Assembly: GCA_020726505.1 (NCBI GenBank)
Contig: JAHLEZ010000045.1
Coordinates: 248,001-312,000 of the forward strand
Source of the DNA: Leptodontidium sp. MPI-SDFR-AT-0119
Lineage: Eukaryota > Ascomycota > Leotiomycetes > Helotiales > Leptodontidiaceae
Direction of reading: 5' to 3'
Length of the DNA: 64,000 nucleotides
Shown here: piece after piece, positions 22,035 through 32,019 of the stretch
Numbering within the stretch: the stretch's first letter is position 1
Layout: each line of letters opens with the position of its first letter
Program-made: the position numbers and the translations under genes
The notes under the pieces: generated by a model
Database searches by the model: none
Told to the model about the DNA's origin: nothing
The model's input: only the letters and a program-made list of their open reading frames with translations

Positions 22035-23860
22035 TCAAGGAATCCACCCCAAGCCTCTCTGTGCACCAAGACCTCCAAGTCCTCTCCCAACCAATCTATT
22101 CCCAGTCAACGACTCACTAACACGATCATGACGAGGCAAATCCCCCACGTAAACACCTAGGTACTGGAACAAGTTCAAGAGTCTATGCTCTCTAGCTGCA
22201 TCAGAAGAGTACGACGATCCCCAACTGCGAGAGAATTGCTCGCGGAAGTTGGTGAAGAAGGGGGTGTTGCAGTCGCTGGAGAAGCCACCTGTGGGGAGGC
22301 CATAGGCTTGGCAGATACGGTCGAGTGTGCCGCCTGGGGAAGGTTAGGCATCGGATATTGGAAAGGGCTTGTGAGAGAAATAGAGCGGAGGGACTTACTA
22401 TCGAGAGATAGGAACCATTCGACACGTCTCGGGTGCTCGAACTCGCGGGGGTATTGACCACGGTCGACACCATTATCCGAGATCTTCGGATGGACCTCTG
22501 CGTGCATCATATGCGGACTGACGATGCTGTTGGCGAGTTGGACACCTAGGTTGACCCTATATCACAGTCAGTGGGAAGCCAAGTATTGGTGTGGTCTTAT
22601 TTACCGTCTGATCATATCATCCACCATCAGCTCCTCAAGTCTTCGGTCTTCACTGAGGCCAGACATGTTCCTCAGACCGCCGAACCTCAAATCGTCGTCG
22701 CGAGAGAAGAGATCGTTTCGGAAGAGGGATCTGATGACATTCTGGATGGTGTTCTCCAGATTTTCGGAACGTTGGAAAGGGCCACAGCCAGAGCCACGAT
22801 CGTCCCAAATGACCATTATTATGGACTCCTAGGAGACTTTGATGGTGATGATGTCGGGTCGTTGGGATTGGCAGCAGCAGCTGTTGCAGGACCAGCAAGG
22901 GGAAGATTGGCAGGTGGAGGAATAGCAATAGGTGTTTGGCCAGCAACGGCTCGTAGATTGACGGGTGGTGGAACCGAAATAGGGTTGGGACCAGGAATCG
23001 GCGGGGGAATACCTGGTGGAGGAATACCTGGTGGGGGGGGTAGCAGCTTGGGGAAGACCACTAGAGCGAGAAGGACGAGGAGGAGGAGGAGGAGGAGGAG
23101 GAGGAGGAGGAGGAGGGGGTGGTGGTGGTATTGGTGGTACTGGTGGTAGTGGATGAGGAGGAATATTAACGGCTCTCCGGAATATTGCGTTAACTAAGAT
23201 ATTAACACCTAGTTGGATGTTGACTCGCGGGCCACTCTGACTTTGACGCTGATGGTTACTCTGAGGGTTATGCTGATGGACGTTGACTGGAGCTGGAGGC
23301 GGTGGTGGTTGAGGGGGAGGTGCAATGAAAACCTGCTGTGGCGGGTTGACGATCACAGGAGGCGGCAGAATAACTGGTGGGTGGGGGAAATGAACAGGCG
23401 GAGGATTGTTGATGAAGACTGGAGGAGGAGGTGCGACGAGCAAAGGCTGCAAGGGGGGAGGTTTCGGCGTTTGTATGAATATCGGTTGAGGTTGAGGTTG
23501 GAAGGGAGGAGGGCCTCTCTGGAAGACAGGAAGAGGCTGTTGAACGATTTCTGGCTGGATGAAAGTCGGCCGTATGATATTTGGTCGAAGGAGTGGAGGA
23601 GGGAGTTCGAAAGGGGGCGGTTGCGGCAGAGGAAGATCGTATGGATCGTGCGTATCGAATGGGATGTTATGGATAGGTAAAGGGAGTGTTAGTGGTAGAG
23701 GGATAGGGAGAGGAGCAGGGTAATATCTTGAAAATCGAGGAGGGGAGGGAGGGTACGGATATGAATACCGTCGTGCTCGATGGCGATGGCGATGGCGACG
23801 GCGATGGCGACGAGGGCTCACCTTCCTAGGAGTCACGCAGGGGCACGTGAGGGAGAACAT
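22035..23860 (-). CDS. Proline-rich protein with a conserved-looking C-terminal domain (model uncertain)
   Basis: Three 3' exons are well supported by splice signals and phase: 22828-22605, 22556-22399 and 22333-22035. They encode a non-repetitive domain with 'MVIWDDRGSGCGPFQRSENLENTIQNVIRSLF', 'VNLGVQLANSIVSPHMMHAEVHPKISDNGVDRGQYP' in pieces, and 'CQAYGLPTGGFSSDCNTPFF'. I do not recognise this domain. Upstream, 22829-23860 is an open frame starting MFSLTCPCVTPRK that is extremely rich in Pro, with an Arg/His tract near its start. A (GAG)n microsatellite at about 23079-23116 encodes polyproline in that frame. In another frame it encodes polyleucine leading into 'VFPKLLPPPPGIPPPG', and that second frame looks more natural downstream. 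I could not find a canonical intron joining these segments, so the gene may contain a repeat-length frameshift or a missed intron. Confidence 0.5.
23079..23116 (+). repeat. (GAG)n microsatellite inside proline-rich gene
   Basis: About eleven GAG/AGG triplets followed by a G-rich run. On the coding minus strand this is a CCT/CTC tract whose length sets the downstream reading frame. Confidence 0.8.
23781..23812 (+). repeat. GGCGAT/GGCGAC hexamer repeat
   Basis: About five imperfect copies of a GGCGAY unit, encoding the Arg/His-rich N-terminal tract of the proline-rich frame on the minus strand. Confidence 0.7.
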
Positions 23861-24882
23861 TCTAGTAAAGTGGTAGAGAAATCATGATGAGTTGTGTTTT
23901 ATGTTAAGCAAACTTGGGCTGGCAAATAGGTGAAACGAGATCGCGAACCATTATGTTGAGCTATTTCTCGGTTCGAGACAGCCTTGATGAGGAGACCCAC
24001 TGGGTACCAGTTCAGAGTTTTCGGCTCTGCCGTGGCCAGCACATATCTCACTCGACGGACAGATGGTGGGCAAACAAGCATTGCTGTGCTGAGCAAGTCG
24101 GTGTTTGGTGGGGAAGCCCAACGATGGCGACCTGCATGTGCTGTACCTCCGTTGAGCGAGAAAGGAAAGCTAGAGAGGCCGAAGACGCAAGGTGGGTAAA
24201 CATCTATTTGGCCTTAGAGGTGGATGGCAAACAGATGCCTAGATGTTTGTTGAGTGTTGGCAACATAACACGAACATAATTTCCCTAAGCGAGGATATGG
24301 TGTATCAATCCACGACGCAAACAAGAAAACGTGCAAGTAGCAAATGAAAGAAAATGTACTCGAGGAAAAAAGCGGCACTTGCTAGACAGCCGGGCAAAAA
24401 TGGTAATCGCTTTGCTTTGAATACCACGATGAATGTTGCGCGTTTTCGGGGCGTACAGCAACTGCACTGCACTGCCTAACCCAAGGCGAGGTGACAAACA
24501 ATATCCAGTAAAATAGAAACGAAGGGAGCCCACGATATGAAAGTGCACAGCTGGATTCAGCGTCGTGTAATCACCCGATGGCTGACATGAAAATTCTCAA
24601 CACTTGCCTCTCTTAGAATGTGGTCGATCCTTCACCCATGTCACACAACTGCTCGATGCGAAAGTCCTCAAAGAATGGTGACCCAGGTACTCCATAATTT
24701 CACATAGAAATTCGCAGCTGACCCAAACAAGGAATGTATCTTCTGTGGGGTATGTAGACGTAGCTCGGGCTATTACTTGAACAAGGCAGACTCGTCGAGG
24801 CAAGCGGGACCGACTCTTTATTCTACACCTCCACAGATAGCATTGGTACCGTACAGCAACTCCGAGACATCACATGTGTGTA
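23861..24882. other. Intergenic region
   Basis: About 1 kb between two minus-strand genes. Frames on both strands are short and overlap. No family motif, tRNA or transposon end was seen. Confidence 0.45.
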
Positions 24883-26452
24883 TTAGTGGCTGCAACCTCC
24901 TTCGCTGTCATCCGACACATCTTCATCTTCATCTTTCTTTGACTTTTTCTTCTTCGCAGGGGCCTTCTTGAACATGGAATCCAAAGTTTTTTGCTGCTTT
25001 TTGTCGACCTGGCCCTGGTACTTCTTTCTCTCTTCCGCTCCAGCATCCTGTAGTCGCTGTTCTTCCTCTTTGAATTGTTTAGTGTCCGGATCGACTCCAA
25101 TAAGACCCTCGAGAAGCTTGATTTCGGTAGCCCAAACTCCCCTGTCCTCGACAGCTTTGCCATCAGCACCTTTCTTATCAATGGGTGTCTCTAGCACCAT
25201 TGGAAGATCTTGGAATGGGGCGAAATTGACCACGTTGTGGAAGGCACGTAGACCCAGGAAACCAGTACCAATATTTGCGTGTAGATCTCGGTTAGACGAT
25301 AATGGCGTTTTGCTGTCATTCAGGTGAAGTGCCTTGAGGTATGACATGCCAACCGTTTCTGAGAAACTATCCATAGTCTTCTTGAACGCCTCAGGGGATC
25401 TTAAATCGTATCCAGCTGCAAATGTATGGCAGGTGTCTATACACACACCAACACGAGTTTTGTCGTCCACGAGAGCGATTATGTCGCGGAGATCCTCCCA
25501 TGTAGACCCAATCACATTGCCACTGCCTGCCATGTTTTCCAAAACGGTTGTCACCGAGCTAGTTGCCTTGTGGGCCTTGTTTAGCTGGGCGGCTATACGG
25601 GCGATTGCCTCCAAACGAGGGTGCTTGCCCGTACTGCCTGGGTGGAAGTTGTACAACTTGATTCCTAGAGCCTCACAACGTTGCAGATCATCGAGGAAGC
25701 AGTTGTACGCCTGTGTGGCCTTTTCAGGGTCTGGCTGAGCGAGATTGACAAGGTATGACCCATGCGGAAGGACGTGTTTCGCTGCATCAAACTTGTGCTC
25801 GAGGCAGAATGCTTTGAATTGATCTCGTGCTTCTGGTGCGAGGGGAGGGCTTGTCCATTTTCGTTGGGATTTGAGGAATAGGGCAAATGAGTTGCCACCG
25901 ATGTGCAGAGCATTGCCTATCGAGTTCTGGACACCTGCAGAACGATACATCAGAAGTTGATCACCAGTACAGAGAAATACGAGACTCACCACCGGCAGCA
26001 GAGACGTGAGCACCAATGTGCATCGCTGACTTCAGACTTGCAACCGCTGTACGAGCGGCAACAGGCATAGTCTCGGCGGCTTTCTCCTCCTTAGTTTTAC
26101 GTTTCTTCTTTGACTTGTCCTCATCCGGGTCTTCGTCGTCCTCGTCCTTGACTTTCCGCTTCACTGCTTTCTTTGGTTTGGGCGGCGCTTTCTCCTCCAC
26201 CACTGTTTCCGCCTTCACTTTGGTCTGTTTTGACTTTGACGGTGGGGGGACCTTCTCATCAGCTTCGTCGTCTGGCTGTATCTCCGCCTTGACAGCCTTC
26301 TTGCCTGCTTTGGTGGAGGGCTTCGCGACTTTTGCAACCTCCCCAGTCTCAACCTTCACTTTGCGACCTTTCTTGGGTGTGGCAGATGGAGTGGCGGCAG
26401 GTTCGGTATCAAGAGGTATATTGTCTATCTTTCGACTTGATCTGCGCGACAT
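24883..26452 (-). CDS. APN1: Apurinic/apyrimidinic endonuclease IV (Apn1)
   Basis: Two minus-strand exons, 26452-25990 and 25934-24883, give 504 residues. The intron is GTGAGT...TGCAG in phase 1 and joins 'HVSAAGG' to 'VQNSIGNA'. Endonuclease IV cuts the DNA backbone at abasic sites in base-excision repair, using a trinuclear zinc centre. The metal ligands are visible: 'HIGAHVSAAGG', 'HGSYLVNLAQP', 'YNFHPGST', 'LENMAGSGNVIGSTWEDL', 'CIDTCHTFAAGYDL', 'LHLNDSKTPL', 'DLHANIGTGFLG' and 'LETPIDK'. The roughly 140-residue N-terminal extension is rich in Lys, Glu and Pro with KKKRK-type nuclear signals. The C-terminal tail has another basic segment (KKAPAKKKKSKK) and an acidic DEDEDVSDDSEGG. Such extensions are common in filamentous fungi and suit nuclear and perhaps mitochondrial targeting. 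Confidence 0.93.
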
Positions 26453-27328
26453 CTTGAATTCTTCGGAGTGTTGTGGATTGTTTAGTGGATGATCTTGTGT
26501 TGAAGATCGCGGTTGACTTCGAACACCACTTTAACGCGTCCCGCTTGGTGGCGCCAATACACGTGACCATATTGGCTCAACGGCCCTCAACCCCTTTTCC
26601 AGACTCCACTGCTCCATTACCCTCCTCTCTCTTAGCGAAGAAACAAAACAAAGGGCAGAACAAGTACTCCGTTCCAATGGGCATCGGAATTGTTATCTTT
26701 GTACCCCATTATCTTTCTAACCGTCTATATCTACGTCTCTACTTCTGGTGGCATGCCACTTTCCGAGTTCTCCGAATCAATGATGCCGGTTACATTGGCT
26801 GCATACATAGTTTCTCCCCGCCGATATCGCCTTTACAATATCCAATTGACTTTAGATATCGAAGGTAATGCCCCATCGAGATGTACTTGATAGGTCTCTG
26901 CAACGAATTGCTCAAGACATAGTCTATTCTGTTTGGTCGAAAACCGCTCAACGCGTTCAATCAGATTGGCCTGATAGCTGATTCATGTGGTCCTGCATGG
27001 AAGGTTTCCCTCTTGCTGGGTTTCTTGCATGAACTTGGTGGGGGCGCTAAAGAGCTACCCCTCTTCACGAGCTCTTATAAACATCATACCATCTCCCCCA
27101 CCTCTATTCTCCCTCCATCAACCTCTTCGACAAACTCCAAGTTGCCCATAAGAAATCCGTCTGTATAATTCCCTTCCCAAAACGAGTCGAGAACTGACAC
27201 CATATTGGCAATCCAGAGCACAGTACACAAAGTACAACAGCCCCAATGTGAAAGCGGGAGTCATGTTACCCAAGCAGTGGAATTATCCTTAACAGGATCA
27301 AGGTATTTCATCGATTGTAAACCATCTT
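26453..27328. promoter_or_regulatory. Divergent promoter of APN1 and THI4
   Basis: This region runs from the APN1 start to the THI4 leader. A TATA box (TATAAA) lies at 27076-27081, so THI4 transcription probably begins around 27105-27150 and the leader is some 430-470 nt long. Small plus-strand frames at 26473-26890 look hydrophobic in part (LLSLYPIIFLTVYIYV) but lack a good start or any known family, so I do not call a gene. Confidence 0.5.
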
Positions 27329-27487
27329 GCATGAACCGGTGTTCGTTCCCAGCGTCATCACAGCTCCTCATCCACCATCTGTCTTCACAGATGAGATGAT
27401 TGGCCTGGTGACACAACAGCTGGGTTCGTTCTGAGATGATACGGTTATATGAACTTGATCAGAGTAATTTCTGCGAAAGGATCATGC
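27329..27487 (+). ncRNA. TPP riboswitch aptamer in THI4 leader
   Basis: The segment has the conserved thiamine-pyrophosphate aptamer core. CTGAGA is at 27431-27436, TGAACTTGATC at 27450-27460, and CTGCGAAAGGATC ends the motif. P1 can form between GCATGAACC (27329-27337) and GGATCATGC (27479-27487) with one mismatch. P3 forms between CCCAGC (27348-27353) and GCTGGG (27419-27424) and is extended by GTCATCA (27354-27360) with TGGTGAC (27406-27412), the long P3 arm usual in fungi. In ascomycetes such aptamers control splicing of a leader intron; a branch and acceptor (CTCTAAC...ACATAG) lies at 27515-27529, just downstream. TPP binding would then change which upstream ORFs stay in the mRNA. The exact 5' splice site is not decided; GTATAA at 27163, GTATTT at 27303 and GTAATT at 27464 are candidates. 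Confidence 0.9.
27331..27399 (+). other. Upstream ORF within the riboswitch
   Basis: A 22-codon ORF begins at an ATG inside the P1 strand and ends TGA at 27399. If the leader intron is retained or alternatively spliced at high TPP, it would precede the THI4 start and could block translation. A second short uORF starts at 27484. The role is inferred from the known fungal mechanism. Confidence 0.55.
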
Positions 27488-27514
27488 CTCCCCCTCTCCC
27501 CCGTCGAAAGACAG

Positions 27515-27529
27515 CTCTAACCCACATAG
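27515..27529 (+). promoter_or_regulatory. Putative branch point and 3' splice site of THI4 leader intron
   Basis: CTCTAAC followed 9 nt later by ACATAG is a good fungal branch/acceptor pair, 48 bp before the THI4 ATG and just after the aptamer. Confidence 0.55.
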
Positions 27530-27558
27530 GTTTACGCCTTGATCCAACGATCAATTAA

Positions 27559-28680
<1,122 letters not shown>

Positions 28681-29086
28681 TCCGTCGCCTCAATTGAGAA
28701 AGAGTTGTCAAGCATATATTGTTCATGTAGAAGATGAAAGAGGATCGATGATAGTAAAGTACATATGAAGCACAATATAACAACACTCATTACGTATCCA
28801 CCAAATTCATGCTCCTTTCAAAATCTGAGCTTTGACTCATTGCATAATTTGCTAGGCTGAGTACTATTCTCTCCAAGAATCGAAAATGTCGACATGGAGA
28901 GTTATCACTATCGTGGCCATTGAAGTAAAGAATTTGCTCATTCACACGTCAAGGTTCTATTTACAGTATGCCACATGAACCAAATCCAAGACGCAGATGT
29001 TCGCGACCCAACGATGCTCACTTGAAGAACAAACAAACCACCCCTTAACTCCAAGCCCAACTAATCACACCCCAAGACCTCCTCCC
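28681..29086. other. Convergent intergenic region
   Basis: About 400 bp between the stops of THI4 and the carboxylesterase. It is fairly AT-rich, as for 3' ends. No other feature was seen. Confidence 0.5.
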
Positions 29087-30718
29087 TCAAAACTCAATCT
29101 GCTGCGCAAAGAACTCCTGAATGAACTCAAACTTCTCCGTCGAGTTCGTAAGATATGACGATCCAGTCTCATCACCCAGCCACATGACCTGCTCCTTACT
29201 CGTCGACGTAGCAGGGAAGTCCGGCAGACCATCTCCATTAGGGTTACCAGTCTTGATGAAGTTGGCCCAGTACTCAGACATCTGTGCTTGCAGCGCGTAG
29301 TCTTTCTCCGTCCAGGTAAGATTGTAGTATGTTGGGATGTTGCCGAACGCATACCAGATCTCGGCTCCGTGGTAGACGCCCTCGGTCTGGTTAGGGGGTG
29401 CGTGCGTGAAGTAATAGACGTATACGGAGCTTTTAGCTCCTCCTGCGTACCACGCTGTAGCCCAGTCCCAGGTTGAGACGCGGCTTAGGTCGCGGTATAT
29501 GTCGTTGCTGGCAGTGTTGGCGGTCGTGTTGTCGTCTGCTGGGTAGAGGTCAAAGAACTTGGTTGAGAGGTTGCCGAACATCTGAGTGTACTCGTCGGTG
29601 AAAGTCTCGAGAGTGAAGCCTGGATTGGGACTGGCTCCAGATTCGTCCGCGTTGTTTCCTGTCAGGATAGGGATATCGTTATGGGCATTCAGCGAGAGTG
29701 ATTGTCCATAATTATATGGCAAGACGTAGCCATCAATGACAGGGCGCCATGCAGGTGGTTCTCCAAACGTGCTCACGTTCTCGAAGGCTGTACCAACCAG
29801 AACGGCGTCCGAATCGAAGCCGTATTGAACGAGTGTATCCGTAGAGATATTTCGAAGCTCTGAGATACTAGTAACATTCAATGTCCCAAGAAAATCTACA
29901 CCAGCCGCTTCTGCAAGATCTTTGTCTCTATGACTAGTCGCCAGAGTGTAAGTCTCAGGATCATGAGCACCACGAGCTCCACTCTCGGGTATACACCCCG
30001 CGATCATGCCTTCTGTCAACGGGCTGTACATCATATCCAAAGCACTAGCCGAGCCAGCTGACTGGCCACCAACAGTCATCTTGTCAGGATTACCACCAAA
30101 AGCCGCAATCTCAGAACGGAGAAATGTCAGAGCTTGGATCTGATCGAGAAGCCCATAATTCCCAGAAGAGTTGTGACCCGACTCCTCAGAAAGTTCTGGG
30201 TGGGCTAGAAATCCAAAGGCGCCCATGCGGTAGTTGAAGTTGACGACAATGATATCCTTTGAAGCTAGATGAGTTCCGTCGTATGCTGGCACCGCACCGG
30301 AACCGAGAACGAAACGGCCTCCGTAGATCCAAACGTACACTGGGAGATTCGAGGATGACGTTGCATTGGCTGGAGCCCAGATGTTCATGTACAAGCAATC
30401 CTCTGAGATGTTTTCATTGCCGGAGGTGAAAATGCCAACTTGACTTGGGCCTTGAGCGCAATCTGCGCCGAAAGTGGTAGCATTGAGAACTCCAGACCAC
30501 GGAGCTGGCGATGTAGGTGCAGTCCATCTCAAGTTTCCAATGGGAGGTGATGCGAAAGGAATCCCCTTGTATACTGTGACGCCGCTGTTGAGGCCGGAGG
30601 TTGTGCCTTGGACTGAACCATATGAGGTGGTGACTGTTTGGTTGGCCCGTCTATAGACAGCAGCTGTGCTGGCTAAAGGACTAAACGAGAGTCCAGCAAT
30701 AACCACTGCAAGAATCAT
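29087..30718 (-). CDS. Secreted type-B carboxylesterase/lipase
   Basis: A single exon of 543 residues from the ATG at 30718, chosen because it opens a signal peptide (MILAVVIAGLSFSPLASTAA). The alpha/beta-hydrolase fold has the type-B signatures 'EDCLYMNIW' and 'GGQSAGSASALDMM', whose Ser is the nucleophile. The acid is probably the Glu in 'NNADESGASPN', and the His is in 'VYHGAEIWYAFGN'. The oxyanion segment reads 'YVWIYGGRFVLGSG', with GGRF where most family members have GGGF. There are many N-glycosylation sequons, which suits secretion. It hydrolyses esters, such as triglycerides, plant or xenobiotic esters. Length fits the family (530-570). The frame continues upstream without a better ATG. 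Confidence 0.9.
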   Translation of the reverse strand: MILAVVIAGLSFSPLASTAAVYRRANQTVTTSYGSVQGTTSGLNSGVTVYKGIPFASPPIGNLRWTAPTSPAPWSGVLNATTFGADCAQGPSQVGIFTSGNENISEDCLYMNIWAPANATSSSNLPVYVWIYGGRFVLGSGAVPAYDGTHLASKDIIVVNFNYRMGAFGFLAHPELSEESGHNSSGNYGLLDQIQALTFLRSEIAAFGGNPDKMTVGGQSAGSASALDMMYSPLTEGMIAGCIPESGARGAHDPETYTLATSHRDKDLAEAAGVDFLGTLNVTSISELRNISTDTLVQYGFDSDAVLVGTAFENVSTFGEPPAWRPVIDGYVLPYNYGQSLSLNAHNDIPILTGNNADESGASPNPGFTLETFTDEYTQMFGNLSTKFFDLYPADDNTTANTASNDIYRDLSRVSTWDWATAWYAGGAKSSVYVYYFTHAPPNQTEGVYHGAEIWYAFGNIPTYYNLTWTEKDYALQAQMSEYWANFIKTGNPNGDGLPDFPATSTSKEQVMWLGDETGSSYLTNSTEKFEFIQEFFAQQIEF

Positions 30719-32019
30719 GTCGAACTTGGCGTGGTGGAAAGATTTGTAGCAAAGCGATTCAAAGTTCCAAGAAAGAAAGATAACTAAGAGAAAGTTTGAC
30801 AACAGCGAAGTGAGATTTAAAAAACTATTGTTTGTGGGAGCGCAAGCATATATGCATCTTTACTTGCGTTATCTGCTCTCATAACCTCCTTTGTGTCGTC
30901 AAGTTCATAGGTATACTTTGCTCCATCTCTCCACAAATTTCATGAATAAATGAAGCATAGCCTACCAGAAACGTATGCATTCTACCATACCTTCGTCGAT
31001 CCTGCATGAAAAACAACGGGCACGAATCCTATGATATTAGTCAAATAGGATTTTCAGCAAATCGGAATACTCACCCCCGCTTGAATGACATGGACATTGA
31101 GGCGTACGAATTAGTGAAACGAAACATCAAGTCAACTCTGGTGGCTGAGAGCGGACACGGCGACGCTGCGGAAAGTCCAGCCCACATCCCGAAAAACAAT
31201 CCCCACACGGCAGATTAAAATAAACATACTACTCGAGCCGCATAGTCGGCTCTCTTAAAGCTGTATCTAGCTTTCTATGCCTAGCAACACGTCCAATTGG
31301 CCTCTTCAACCCTCGGGAATTTCCTCGCCCTCGGATTCTAAGCGAGTTCTCTGGCTCCTGAAAACCTCATCGGCATCTTGAGCGCTGAAACACGGCTGAG
31401 GCCCACTTCTGGCTTTATATATGACGCGTTCGAGATTTCAACCCGTACTGGGCGTAGTTCGTGATATAGTAGCCGAACAAATACCCCCTCTCGGTACCGA
31501 AATCGCTTGGCAACTCCGAGACTCAGCTTTGGTGAGCTTAAATCGACCCAACCAAGATCTAGCGAGGATTGGAAAAGGGGGGATGACGAGTATGCACGTA
31601 ATAAGTTTCTCCATGGATGGTCCTTGGTGTTGATTGTAATCGACAGGTCTTCTCTTGGTTGAAAACAATCACCCTCTGCGCTCATGGATTCAGGAGGTCA
31701 AAGTCAATGAATGATTGACCGAATGGAGATGTGGGAAAAAAAAAAACTCGTCTCAATTCACCAACGCCACCTATCATAATAACAATCATAACGGACCTCT
31801 ACGTATAGTCTATCTGCAAAAGACGCCGGCCAATACCAACAAAAGCGCCAATTCAAGAAAGCGAAGCACCGATGTCATCTCTCTTTCTGTCACCCACAGA
31901 GACTCTATCCAGCCACCGAGTAGCCTCTCCAACGCCCATAATCCCATCCCTTCAAGTTCTCTGTGGTCAACACCCACCCGATCCTATGATAGAACCTACA
32001 ATCAGCAGCGACGCGAGAT
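30719..32019. other. Intergenic region
   Basis: About 1.3 kb between two minus-strand genes, holding the esterase promoter and the UBR1 3' flank. Short frames exist on both strands without motifs. No transposon ends or RNA gene were recognised. Confidence 0.45.

Noticed and set aside
26473..26890. Plus-strand frames with a hydrophobic segment upstream of THI4
   Set aside because: No good ATG, two competing frames and no known family. I treat the region as promoter.
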